Origin: Staphylococcus caprae
GTDB lineage: Bacteria; Bacillota; Bacilli; Staphylococcales; Staphylococcaceae
Direction: 5' to 3'
Length of the DNA stretch: 35,580 bases
Assembly: GCF_002902725.1 (NCBI RefSeq)
Contig: NZ_PPRT01000014.1
Coordinates: forward strand, 1-35,580
Shown here: positions 1 to 7,613 of the stretch, one piece after another
Layout of the letters: every line of letters begins with the position of its first letter
Position numbering within the stretch: position 1 is the first letter of the stretch
Position numbers and translations under genes: made by a program
The notes under the pieces: model-generated
Databases searched by the model: none
Told to the model about the DNA's origin: nothing
Seen by the model: only the letters and a program-made list of their open reading frames with translations

Positions 1-1
1 A

Positions 2-100
2 CTCAATATACAAGTTTCTACTATAGTTCACTCTTTTTTAATTTATCAAAGAGTAGAAGATTTTAAAACAGTTTTACATGACACAGAAAAAGGAGAATGA
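2..100 (+). CDS. C-terminal end of an unidentified protein (partial, runs in from the left edge)
   Basis: This frame is open from the window edge for 32 codons and stops with TGA at 98-100, directly before the ATG of the next gene. The encoded tail is mixed hydrophobic and charged and ends in HDTEKGE, which looks like a normal soluble C-terminus. The ribosome binding site of the downstream gene (AGGAG at 91-95) lies inside these last codons, as expected for two genes in one transcript. I cannot name the protein from 32 residues. A chance open frame is possible in AT-rich DNA. Confidence 0.5.
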   Translation, partial: LNIQVSTIVHSFLIYQRVEDFKTVLHDTEKGE

Positions 101-703
101 ATGATGCGAGATAAAGTAAGTTTTGGGCGAGCACTTAAATTATTTTGGAGTAATTATGTTAACTTTAAAGGTCGCTCAAGACGAAGCGAGTATTGGTATG
201 CAACGTTATGGAATTTAATATTTGTAATTCCAGGATTAATTGGTCTATTTATAGGTTTTATGTTTGCGATGATAGGATCGGCAAGTCACGATGAAGCCGC
301 TTTAACTATTGGGGGATCTTTACTCATTTTAGGTTACTTATACTGCATTATCTTTGCTTTAGCCACTTTAATACCTAACTTGGCTATTTTAGTTAGAAGA
401 TTTCATGATTTATCATTTTCAATGTGGTTACCAATTAGTGGTGTAATAGTAATATTTATTGTCAATGTTACTGCCAACATTATTTCACTTAATGACAAAT
501 GGTCAGACAATGGTTTTGTTTTACTCTTATTATATATATTACTTGCAATTCAATGGATATATTCAGTTATTCTTTTAGTCATGGTTTGTCTTAATGGTAA
601 GAAAGAAACAAATAAATATGGACCTAGTCCTAAATTCACTGAATACGTAACTAATTATGAAGGTAAAAACCATAATCCAGTTGATAAAGCTAAAACTAAT
701 TAA
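101..703 (+). CDS. DUF805 family membrane protein
   Basis: A 200-residue integral membrane protein. The N-terminus carries the pattern typical of DUF805 proteins: a short amphipathic lead (FGRALKLFWSNYVNFKGRSR) followed by RSEYWYA, then about four hydrophobic segments near residues 35-60, 70-100, 110-128 and 140-163, with the conserved RRFHD between segments. The last 35 residues are polar. The family has no firmly established function. Two adjacent ATG codons (101 and 104) are possible starts; AGGAG ends 5 or 8 bases before them. It directly follows the partial upstream frame and is followed by a strong terminator, so it is probably the last gene of its transcript. Confidence 0.85.
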   Translation: MMRDKVSFGRALKLFWSNYVNFKGRSRRSEYWYATLWNLIFVIPGLIGLFIGFMFAMIGSASHDEAALTIGGSLLILGYLYCIIFALATLIPNLAILVRRFHDLSFSMWLPISGVIVIFIVNVTANIISLNDKWSDNGFVLLLLYILLAIQWIYSVILLVMVCLNGKKETNKYGPSPKFTEYVTNYEGKNHNPVDKAKTN

Positions 704-716
704 TTGGCTTTTCACT

Positions 717-744
717 AGCGGTCTCTCAAAGAGGCCGCTTTTTT
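717..744 (+). terminator. Rho-independent terminator after the DUF805 gene
   Basis: AGCGGTCTC pairs with GAGGCCGCT (one G-U pair) around a short loop and is followed by six T residues. Confidence 0.9.
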
Positions 745-833
745 AAAATAAAAGTGTCATATATATTTGACTTCTGCCTATTTGTTTGATTATGATAAAA
801 GTACTTAATCATTGTGAAAGAAGGGCTACTGAT

Positions 834-1049
834 TTGAATAAAGTGAAACAGTTTAGAGCACATCAGAAAATATCTCAACTTTCTCTAGCCCGAGCTGTTG
901 GTGTTTCTAGACAAACAATTAATATGATAGAAAATGACAAATATAATCCATCTTTAAAATTATGCATTAATATCGCGAAAGAACTAAATGTGACATTAAA
1001 TGATTTATTTTGGGAGGATGACCATGAGGAGTCATATAAAAATCTCTAA
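834..1049 (+). CDS. Small XRE-family transcriptional regulator (Cro/CI helix-turn-helix)
   Basis: The protein is little more than one helix-turn-helix domain: VKQFRAHQKISQLSLARAVG then VSRQTINMIENDKYNPSLKL, ending in LNVTLNDLFW, the usual end of YozG-like regulators of about 65-70 residues. I chose the TTG at 834 (product MNKVKQFRAHQ, 71 residues) because GAAAGAAGGG lies 8-17 bases before it and because homologous small regulators begin here; the frame is open back to an ATG at 786, which has no good ribosome site. Many such genes sit beside a small membrane protein gene, here possibly the DUF805 protein upstream, but the two are separated by a terminator. The target is unknown. Confidence 0.85.
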   Translation: MNKVKQFRAHQKISQLSLARAVGVSRQTINMIENDKYNPSLKLCINIAKELNVTLNDLFWEDDHEESYKNL

Positions 1050-1117
1050 GAGGTTGGGACGACGAAATTAATTTATCTAAATTATATTTCTGTCTCACTC
1101 TCTTAGAGATATTTTTT
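1041..1117 (+). terminator. Terminator containing a copy of a dispersed staphylococcal hairpin repeat
   Basis: ATCTCTAAGAG (1042-1052) pairs with CTCTTAGAGAT (1100-1110), followed by a T run. The stem starts inside the last codons of the XRE gene. Between the arms lies a GGGACGACGAAAT ... ATTTCTGTCTCAC unit that also occurs, inverted, at 35285-35340 and in degenerate form at 17552-17610. The hairpin therefore doubles as a terminator and as a member of a repeat family. Confidence 0.8.
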
Positions 1118-1147
1118 TGAAATCTACATTCCAATATGACGATTCAA

Positions 1148-2659
1148 TTATTCATGTATGTAGGATAGTTCTGGATTTTCACGACCTAAAATATCATGTA
1201 GTTTTCGATATTTATCGAACAGTTTGTCATATGCTTTGACTTTATCAGGTTCCGGTTCTTTGATGTAGTAAATAGGCTGTTTCATATGTTCTACGGTTTC
1301 TTTTAATGATGGATATGCACCGCCAACATTGGCGCCCAGCATTGCTGCACCGAGTGCGGTAGCATTAGATGATTCAAGTACTACTACTTTCTTGTTTAAC
1401 ACATTTGCGTAAATATCCACTAATAATTGACTTTTCTTTGGAATACCACCTGAGGCATAAACCGTATGAACTGGAATTTCATTGTCTTCAAATTGTTTCA
1501 TGATCATCTTAGTACCGTACGCTGTCGATTCTAAATACGCACGGTGAATCATCTCGAAAGGTGTTTGCAACGTTAAGCCAAAGACGCTACCTGAAAGATG
1601 GCTGTCACTTAATATGCTACGGTTACCATTATGCCAATCGAGTACAATGACATGTTGATCTTCTACATCGACGTCGCTTGCGAGCTCCTCTAAATATTCA
1701 AGTATTGAAACTTCCTTTTCCAAAGCTTGGTCAACGATATGTTTGGGAGCTAACTGCTCAGAATAACTAAATAAATCTCCGACAGCAGCTTGACCTGCTT
1801 CATATGCATATAAACCTGGGATGACTGCATCTTTTACAGAACCAGTAATCGCAGGGATAGGTTTTTGTTTAGGGTCTAGCATTAAATGACAGGTACTTGT
1901 GCCGATAACAGCTGTAAATTCACCTTGTTTAATAGCCCCTACACCTAGTACACCTGAATGGGCATCAATCATATATGGAGAGATTTGGACTTCCTCAGGC
2001 AAATTCCATAATTGTTGATAATATACTGCTAAATTTCCTGCGCTTTCACCTATATGTACGACCGGTGCTTCACATTTTTCCTTAACGATGGTAGGCAAGC
2101 TTGTAATGTAGTCGCCAGCTTCCATGATATAACTCGTACGTTCAAGTAATTCAGGTGCTTCATGTTTCATTTCTAATATCTTTGGAATCATCCATTCACT
2201 ATTGACGCTTGAACCGTAATAATCGAGCCATTGATTAGATGTTTTTTCACTGGCTTCAACCATTTGTGTCGCTTCATCTTGAGCGCCATGATGTTTCCAT
2301 AATTTAACATAAGCGTGTGGATTGTTTTTTAAACTATCTTGTCGATGTAATGGTTCAAAATTTTCATCTAAAAAGACAATCGTACAACTTGTGAAATCGA
2401 CACCAATGCCTAATACATCATTTTTGTTCACTTTGCTCTCTTCTAATACATATTTAACGCCATTTTCTAAAACATGAAGATAATCGTCAGCATTTTGTAA
2501 GAAATAGTTACGAGGGAGTGCTTCGCCATTCAATGTTTCAGCAATTGTACCGTGTTCATATGTTTCTTCATAGCTTGAGATCATCTCACCATTGGATGTA
2601 TCCACAAGAATCACTCGACCTGAAGCTGTACCATAATCAATGCCTATACTGTAGCTCAT
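1148..2659 (-). CDS. araB: L-ribulokinase, probably with an internal deletion
   Basis: An FGGY-family sugar kinase that would phosphorylate L-ribulose in arabinose catabolism. The N-terminal phosphate-binding motif IGIDYGTASGR, VDFTSCTIVF, NNPHAYVKLWKHHG, SSVNSEWMIPK, the DAHSG motif (D232), GTSTCHLML, the adenosine-site VLDWHNGNRS and the late ASGGIPKK are present and close to staphylococcal AraB. The product is 503 residues, against about 545 for S. aureus AraB as I remember it. After YIMEAGDYIT (ending near residue 186) the protein jumps to SLPTIVKEKCEAPVV; family members have about 36 more residues here, containing the conserved R-N-C-x-x-G-x-K...W segment whose lysine contacts the sugar in characterised ribulokinases. 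The frame is intact. Activity is doubtful. No other ara genes are in the window. The start ATG is preceded by AGAGG. It is transcribed divergently from the ABC transporter pair. Confidence 0.85.
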   Translation of the reverse strand: MSYSIGIDYGTASGRVILVDTSNGEMISSYEETYEHGTIAETLNGEALPRNYFLQNADDYLHVLENGVKYVLEESKVNKNDVLGIGVDFTSCTIVFLDENFEPLHRQDSLKNNPHAYVKLWKHHGAQDEATQMVEASEKTSNQWLDYYGSSVNSEWMIPKILEMKHEAPELLERTSYIMEAGDYITSLPTIVKEKCEAPVVHIGESAGNLAVYYQQLWNLPEEVQISPYMIDAHSGVLGVGAIKQGEFTAVIGTSTCHLMLDPKQKPIPAITGSVKDAVIPGLYAYEAGQAAVGDLFSYSEQLAPKHIVDQALEKEVSILEYLEELASDVDVEDQHVIVLDWHNGNRSILSDSHLSGSVFGLTLQTPFEMIHRAYLESTAYGTKMIMKQFEDNEIPVHTVYASGGIPKKSQLLVDIYANVLNKKVVVLESSNATALGAAMLGANVGGAYPSLKETVEHMKQPIYYIKEPEPDKVKAYDKLFDKYRKLHDILGRENPELSYIHE

Positions 2660-2713
2660 TTGTCTAACCTCTTTAAATTTGAAAAGTATGTATTGCTACG
2701 AAACTTATAGATA

Positions 2714-2742
2714 ATGATAGGGCTTACAAAAAAGTTTGTAAA
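2714..2742 (-). promoter_or_regulatory. Predicted araB promoter with a palindromic operator between -35 and -10
   Basis: On the minus strand TTTACA (2742-2737) is followed after exactly 17 bases by TATCAT (2719-2714). The spacer and -35 box carry a perfect 7-4-7 dyad, TTACAAA/TTTGTAA (2724-2730 and 2735-2741), well placed for a repressor. The half site TTTGTA resembles that of AraR boxes, but the arrangement differs from the B. subtilis consensus, so the regulator is not identified. Confidence 0.5.
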
Positions 2743-2758
2743 GTTTATTAAGTTTCAA
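2732..2758. repeat. Three 9-bp tandem direct repeats in the araB/ABC intergenic region
   Basis: AAGTTTGTA, AAGTTTATT and AAGTTTCAA follow one another without gaps, so AAGTTT recurs every 9 bases. The repeats overlap the araB -35 region. They may be binding half sites or a chance product of AT-rich DNA. Confidence 0.45.
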
Positions 2759-2841
2759 AATTTACATATAAGAATTAATTGAATAATGTTATATTAAAAA
2801 AGAATTTAAACCAAAAAATCATATTGATAGGAGTATAAAAT

Positions 2842-3741
2842 ATGAGTTTGATAATTGATCATGTCACCAAGAAATTTGGAGATTTCACTGCAGTTAATGA
2901 TATTTCTTTAAAACTTGAAAAAGGAAAAATGTTAGGATTTTTAGGGAGAAATGGTGCAGGTAAAACAACCACATTTAGAATGATACTCGGGTTGAGTGAG
3001 ACGACAGAAGGTACCATTACATATGAAGGTAAAAAAATAGGTAAGCACATGTATAACTCGATTGGTTATCTTCCAGAAGAACGAGGCTTACATCCTAAAA
3101 TGACAGTCGAAGAAGAATTAACTTATCTTGCGACGTTAAAAGGCTTATCTAGTAAGGAAATTGGAGAACGTATTGATTATTGGTTAGAGCGTTTTGCGAT
3201 TACGGAAAATAGAAAGAAGCGAATCCAGTCACTCTCAAAGGGGAATCAACAGAAAATCCAATTACTTGCGAGTATGCTTCATAATCCTGAACTACTCATT
3301 TTAGACGAGCCATTCAGTGGTTTGGATCCAGTTAACGTTGAGCTATTAAAACGTGCGGTAAAAGATTTAAATGATAAAGGTTCTACCATCATATATAGTT
3401 CACATCGTATGGAACATGTGGAGGAACTCTGTGATGATGTTTGCATCATTGATAAGGGTGAGTTAGTCGTTTCTGGAGACATTCAACATGTTCGCTCTGA
3501 ACATGGTAATAAGCGTGTGATTATTGAAGCAGATCATCACATTGATGGCTTAGATGAGATTGCCGGTATTTTAAATATTGAGCAACATAAACGTGATATT
3601 CGAATAACAATTGAAAATGAAGATATCGCTAAAGATATTTATAAGAAAGTGATTGAACAAGGATTTGTAAGACGTTTTCAAGTTTTAGAACCTTCACTTA
3701 ATGACATTTTTATAGATAAAGTAGGTGAAACACATGAATAA
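2842..3741 (+). CDS. ABC transporter ATP-binding protein (NatA-like, ABC-2 exporter)
   Basis: A 299-residue ATPase subunit. Walker A GRNGAGKTT is at residues 35-43, the signature LSKGNQQKIQ at 131-140, Walker B LLILDEP at 151-157, followed by the D-loop SGLDP and the switch histidine in YSSHRMEH. About 80 residues after the nucleotide-binding domain form a C-terminal extension typical of DUF4162-type exporters such as NatA. A ribosome site (ATAGGAG) lies 8 bases before the ATG. The stop overlaps the start region of the permease gene, so the two form one operon and one transporter. The substrate is unknown; NatAB of Bacillus exports Na+, but related pairs export other compounds. Confidence 0.92.
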   Translation: MSLIIDHVTKKFGDFTAVNDISLKLEKGKMLGFLGRNGAGKTTTFRMILGLSETTEGTITYEGKKIGKHMYNSIGYLPEERGLHPKMTVEEELTYLATLKGLSSKEIGERIDYWLERFAITENRKKRIQSLSKGNQQKIQLLASMLHNPELLILDEPFSGLDPVNVELLKRAVKDLNDKGSTIIYSSHRMEHVEELCDDVCIIDKGELVVSGDIQHVRSEHGNKRVIIEADHHIDGLDEIAGILNIEQHKRDIRITIENEDIAKDIYKKVIEQGFVRRFQVLEPSLNDIFIDKVGETHE

Positions 3742-4969
3742 ATTTTGGTCGACCTTTAAACTCACGTATCTCAGTAAAATTAAATCAAAAGCATTTATCA
3801 TTTTTATGTCTATCATCGTCATACTGATGATTGCACTTTCAAATATAGATAAAATTATAGATTTATTTGACAATGGCCCAGATAAAGTAGGCGTTGTGAC
3901 GCAAAATGAACAAATTTATAAAGTATTGAAAAAACAAAGTCATGCACTCGATGATGACGCCACTTTTAAAAAAGTCAGTGAAAAAGATGCGCATAAGTTA
4001 GTAAAAAATGAAAAATTAAAGAAGGCCTATATCGTGAAACAAGATAAGCATCATCAATTATCAGGAACGATATTGAGTAAAGACAACGTAGAGGCTGAGG
4101 ACGAGCAAAAATTGACTGAGGTACTTACTTCTATCCAATCTCAATTGGTCGCTTCGAATCTCAATTTAAGCCAAAATGAATTGAAACAATTACAAGCAAG
4201 AAGTCATGTAGACAGTAAAGTCATCTCTAATAAAGAGGATAGTCAATTAAATTCAGGAGAACAAACTTTAAATTACATATTAGTTTATGCGACGTTAATG
4301 CTCATCTTCTTTATTGTATTTAATTACGCAGGACAAGTTGCAATGGAAATTGCTACGGAAAAGACTTCTCGCGTCATTGAGATGATTATTACAAGTGTGT
4401 CACCAGTGATTCATATTTTAGCTAAAATTGCAGGCGTTATTGCTGTTGCATTCACTCAAGTTATTATGATTATTATCATGGCATTACTTTGTGTCTATGC
4501 ATTTGATTTAAAAAGTTTATTTAAAGAATTTGACATTCAAATGAATCATCTTGCATGGCAAATTATCATTGTAAGCATACTTTGCCTTATTGTTGGTATC
4601 TTAAGCTATGTATTGCTTGCAGCTATTCTTGGCTCATTAGCAACGAGAATTGAAGATATGAATCAAACGCTTATGCCGTTAACTTTATTAGCTATGATTG
4701 CATTTTATATTGCAATATTTAGCATCATGAAGCCGGATATGCTGCTTACTAAGATTACAAGTTTTATCCCATTCCTAGCACCGTTTGAGTTATTAGTACG
4801 TGCTCAATCTTCAGAATTAGAAATCTGGGAAATCGCTGTGAGTATGGGGATTTCAATCATTGTAGTCGCACTCTTATTATGGATTGCTGTTAAAACGTAT
4901 AAAGATTCTGTGCTTACTTTTGAAAAGGGATTATTCAAATCAATTCAACGTCTTGTGAAAAAGAATTAA
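3734..4969 (+). CDS. ABC transporter permease (ABC-2 / NatB-like)
   Basis: The membrane partner of the preceding ATPase. One transmembrane helix lies near the N-terminus (residues 19-38), followed by an extracytoplasmic domain of about 140 residues, then five or six helices in the C-terminal half. The conserved EKTSRVIEMIITSVSP motif of ABC-2 permeases follows the second helix. I place the start at the ATG at 3734 (MNKFWSTFKL) because AGGTG lies 6 bases before it; an in-frame GTG at 3725 is part of that ribosome site. The gene overlaps the ATPase gene by 8 bases, indicating translational coupling. No clean terminator follows; only a weak A/T-rich inverted repeat is seen around 4984-5031. Confidence 0.9.
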   Translation: MNKFWSTFKLTYLSKIKSKAFIIFMSIIVILMIALSNIDKIIDLFDNGPDKVGVVTQNEQIYKVLKKQSHALDDDATFKKVSEKDAHKLVKNEKLKKAYIVKQDKHHQLSGTILSKDNVEAEDEQKLTEVLTSIQSQLVASNLNLSQNELKQLQARSHVDSKVISNKEDSQLNSGEQTLNYILVYATLMLIFFIVFNYAGQVAMEIATEKTSRVIEMIITSVSPVIHILAKIAGVIAVAFTQVIMIIIMALLCVYAFDLKSLFKEFDIQMNHLAWQIIIVSILCLIVGILSYVLLAAILGSLATRIEDMNQTLMPLTLLAMIAFYIAIFSIMKPDMLLTKITSFIPFLAPFELLVRAQSSELEIWEIAVSMGISIIVVALLLWIAVKTYKDSVLTFEKGLFKSIQRLVKKN

Positions 4970-5132
4970 TCAAACTAAGTCAAGCACTTTTATTTTTATG
5001 TTCTAAACCTATGGAATATTAAAAGAAAAAGTGTAACAATATGTATGTGAAAATACCGTCGTTAAATTAAAGATAGATTTATAGAATCTAACATTGATAC
5101 AATGTTACTTATCATATCAATCTAAATTAAAT

Positions 5133-5177
5133 ACTATTCTTATTTATAACTGAACTACCCCTTCGTTATAGTGAATA
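5133..5177. other. Imperfect inverted repeat upstream of the UPF0060 gene
   Basis: CTATTC (5133-5138) and TATAAC (5144-5149) mirror GTTATA and GAATAG, which end at 5177, around a C-rich loop (TGAACTACCCCTTC). It lies about 30 bases before the start codon, where it could be an operator or an RNA leader hairpin. It matches no riboswitch I know. Confidence 0.4.
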
Positions 5178-5207
5178 GGATAAATTTTAAAGGTGGTGCA
5201 TTGTATC

Positions 5208-5534
5208 GTGTTTTATTCTGCGTTTATTTTCATCATAGCAGGCCTCTGTGAAATTGGTGGAGGCTATTTAATATGGTTATGGTTAAGGGAAGGCCATTCA
5301 TATTGGCTAGGTTTATTAGGTGGTATGATACTCATACTATATGGCGTAGTGGCTACGTTTCAGGCGTTTCCGACATTCGGTAGAGTATATGCTGCATATG
5401 GTGGTGTGTTTATTATTATGAGCCTTCTTTGGGCTTTTGTGATAGATAAACAGACTCCAGATAAATATGACATTATTGGCGCCTTAATTTGTATGATAGG
5501 CGTATTAGTGATGTTATTACCTAGTAGAGCTTAA
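5208..5534 (+). CDS. UPF0060 / YnfA family small membrane protein
   Basis: A 108-residue protein that is almost entirely hydrophobic and forms four transmembrane helices, the fold of small multidrug resistance proteins. The sequence [19 protein letters not shown] near the N-terminus, the middle [22 protein letters not shown] and the ending [12 protein letters not shown] are diagnostic of UPF0060. The start is taken as GTG at 5208 (product begins MFYSAFIFI), which gives the usual family length; AAAGGTGG is 11 bases upstream. A 5-codon longer form from GTG 5193 would place its start inside that ribosome site. Transport function is suggested only by the fold. It sits 29 bases before galM. Confidence 0.85.
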   Translation: MFYSAFIFIIAGLCEIGGGYLIWLWLREGHSYWLGLLGGMILILYGVVATFQAFPTFGRVYAAYGGVFIIMSLLWAFVIDKQTPDKYDIIGALICMIGVLVMLLPSRA

Positions 5535-5563
5535 TTTAACGTGGTTGAAAGGGAGATTATGTA

Positions 5564-6574
5564 ATGATAGTTGAAGTTGAGCATCAAAGACATGATGTTG
5601 ATTTAATTAAAATTGATAATGATGAAACGAAGATTGTATTTACGAATTACGGGGCTAGAATCGTTTCTTGGAAGTATCACGACAATAATATTATTTTAGG
5701 GAATGTTGTAGAGGCTGATGAATTCTATTTTGAAAATCCTTTTAATTTTGGTGCCACTATCGGTCGCTATGCAGGTAGAATTGCCAATGCTTCATTTGAA
5801 TTAGAGGGACAAACATATGAATTAGAAGCAAATCAGCATCCACACCATATACACGGTGGCTCTAAAGGTTTAGATACTAGAATTTTTGATTATGAAATTG
5901 TAGACGAAATTGGCCAGATCAAAGTCATTTTCACAACCACGATTAAAGAAGAGGAAGATCATTATCCGGGCGATATGACTATTAAAGTCACACACACTTA
6001 CGATGCTGATCAACGCTGGACGATACAATATGAAGCGAAATCCACGCAAAAAACGCTATTTAATCCAACAAATCATGTGTACTTTAATTTAAATCGAGAT
6101 AATAATGTTGTTGATAATCACAAAATATCAAGTTCCTCTTTAAAAATGTTTACTTTGGATGATAACCATATTGTGAAACAAGAAGCACCACTTGATTTCT
6201 ATGATGTATTTAAAGAAAAGGGTGTACTGTTTAAAGATATATTTAATAGTACAAATGAAAAACTTCATCAGCAAATGCAAAGATATAAAGGCTTAGATCA
6301 TCCATTTGAGGTAGGAGGGCGTCAACTTCTTATTGATAATAATGAGTTTGAATTAAAAGTCGAAACAGATATGCCACATATGGTGATATATACTTTTAAT
6401 AAACCACAAAATTGGGATAGTGATTTCAATATTTATAAATCTCATTCTGGATTTACTGTGGAAACTCAAAATCTCCCTAATGATATCAACATGTATGGTG
6501 AGAAAGCGCAGTCTATTTTAGAAGCACATACGCCTTATCTTTCTAAAACAAGCTATCAAATTAATGAAAAATAA
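5564..6574 (+). CDS. galM: Aldose 1-epimerase (galactose mutarotase)
   Basis: A 336-residue cytoplasmic enzyme that interconverts the alpha and beta anomers of galactose or glucose. Family signatures are TNYGARIVSW near residue 30, GATIGRYAGRIANASF near 66, the substrate-binding HPHHIHGGSKGLD near 95 (two catalytic-region histidines), NPTNHVYFNL near 167 with the second catalytic histidine, and the C-terminal GFTVETQNLPND, whose glutamate is the catalytic base. AAGGGAG precedes the ATG. It probably shares a transcript with the UPF0060 gene and ends at a strong terminator. No other Leloir-pathway gene is nearby. Confidence 0.93.
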   Translation: MIVEVEHQRHDVDLIKIDNDETKIVFTNYGARIVSWKYHDNNIILGNVVEADEFYFENPFNFGATIGRYAGRIANASFELEGQTYELEANQHPHHIHGGSKGLDTRIFDYEIVDEIGQIKVIFTTTIKEEEDHYPGDMTIKVTHTYDADQRWTIQYEAKSTQKTLFNPTNHVYFNLNRDNNVVDNHKISSSSLKMFTLDDNHIVKQEAPLDFYDVFKEKGVLFKDIFNSTNEKLHQQMQRYKGLDHPFEVGGRQLLIDNNEFELKVETDMPHMVIYTFNKPQNWDSDFNIYKSHSGFTVETQNLPNDINMYGEKAQSILEAHTPYLSKTSYQINEK

Positions 6575-6585
6575 ATAATTAATTG

Positions 6586-6637
6586 AAAACGTCGGGTCTC
6601 CATTTTATGAAACTGAAATGGTAACTCGACGTTTTTA
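6586..6637 (+). terminator. Terminator after galM
   Basis: AAAACGTCG pairs with CGACGTTTT, with an inner CCATTT/AAATGG pairing, and a short T run follows. Confidence 0.85.
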
Positions 6638-6776
6638 ATCTTTTGACTTTACAGAGTGTGTGATCTCTAGGTGAATGGGAATGTTTTAAATGAGGAACTG
6701 CTATCAATTCAAGTTGCTTACTTTTTAAATATTGAGATGATTGAACTCTAATTTTAAAAGAGATAAAGTGTGAAAA

Positions 6777-6834
6777 TTAATTTCATTATCTAAAGGTATT
6801 TAAAAATAATTAAACTCATGTAAAATGAAATTAA
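6777..6834. other. 11-bp inverted repeat in the rpiA leader region
   Basis: TTAATTTCATT (6777-6787) is mirrored perfectly by AATGAAATTAA (6824-6834), 30 bases before the rpiA start. The 36-base spacer is very AT-rich. It could be an operator pair or a weak leader stem; it carries no T run. Confidence 0.35.
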
Positions 6835-6864
6835 GGAAATTAGAGAAAAGGGGATAATCAGCAA

Positions 6865-7554
6865 ATGAAAGACGTAAAAGAACTTAAACTCATGACGTTA
6901 GATGATGTGATTAGTCAGATAGAAGATGGTATGACGCTTGGGATAGGGACTGGAAGTACAATCGAATTGCTAGTACCTAGAATTGCTGAATTGGTTCATC
7001 AACATCATTACGATATTACTGGCGTATGTACATCAAATAAAACGGCCTTTCTGGCGAAAGAATTAGATATTAAAATTGTTGAGGTTAATGATGTCAATCA
7101 CATTGACTTAGCTATCGACGGTGCTGATGAAGTAGATCCAAACCTTAACCTTATTAAAGGTGGTGGCGGTGCACTATTCAGAGAGAAAGTGATTGATGAA
7201 ATGGCTGAAAGATTCGTCGTCATTGCTGATGAAAATAAACTTGTTGATTATTTAGGGCAAACGTTTGTATTACCAGTTGAAGTAGATAAATTTAATTGGT
7301 ATCAAGTAGCGAAAAGAATAGAAGACATTCAAGGTGTGAAAGTTAATAGACGCGTGAATGAGGATGTTCCATTTACGACAGATAATGGAAATTACATATT
7401 AGATTGTACATTGCCAGAAGGAATTGACCCTTATGACATGCATGAATTTTTAATACATCTAACGGGTGTATTAGAAACAGGTTACTTCCTTGATATGACG
7501 GATCAGGTAATTGTGGGAACACAAGATGGCGTTAAAATTATGAATAAAGCGTAG
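6865..7554 (+). CDS. rpiA: Ribose-5-phosphate isomerase A
   Basis: A 229-residue enzyme of the non-oxidative pentose phosphate pathway, converting ribose 5-phosphate and ribulose 5-phosphate. Recognised from the phosphate-binding GIGTGSTIELLVPRIAE near residue 27, the TSNKTAFLA loop, AIDGADEVDPNLNLIKGGGG with the catalytic acidic cluster near residue 85, and REKVIDEMA immediately after. The C-terminal half has the usual GVLETGYFLDMT and VIVGTQDGV. AAAGGGG lies before the ATG. It has its own promoter region (290 bases from galM) and ends at a bidirectional terminator shared with lyrA. Confidence 0.96.
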   Translation: MKDVKELKLMTLDDVISQIEDGMTLGIGTGSTIELLVPRIAELVHQHHYDITGVCTSNKTAFLAKELDIKIVEVNDVNHIDLAIDGADEVDPNLNLIKGGGGALFREKVIDEMAERFVVIADENKLVDYLGQTFVLPVEVDKFNWYQVAKRIEDIQGVKVNRRVNEDVPFTTDNGNYILDCTLPEGIDPYDMHEFLIHLTGVLETGYFLDMTDQVIVGTQDGVKIMNKA

Positions 7555-7563
7555 AATATATAT

Positions 7564-7603
7564 AAAAGAACTTGAGGGTTACAAAATGCCTCAAGTTCTT
7601 TTT
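7564..7603. terminator. Bidirectional terminator between rpiA and lyrA
   Basis: AAAGAACTTGAGG pairs with CCTCAAGTTCTTT. A residues precede and T residues follow, so it can serve both converging genes. Confidence 0.9.
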
Positions 7604-7613
7604 ATAGGTTTTG

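Noticed and set aside
4984..5031. Possible terminator after the ABC permease (CACTTTT ... AAAAAGTG)
   Set aside because: The stem is nearly all A-T, the loop is long and no T run follows; termination here is unconvincing.
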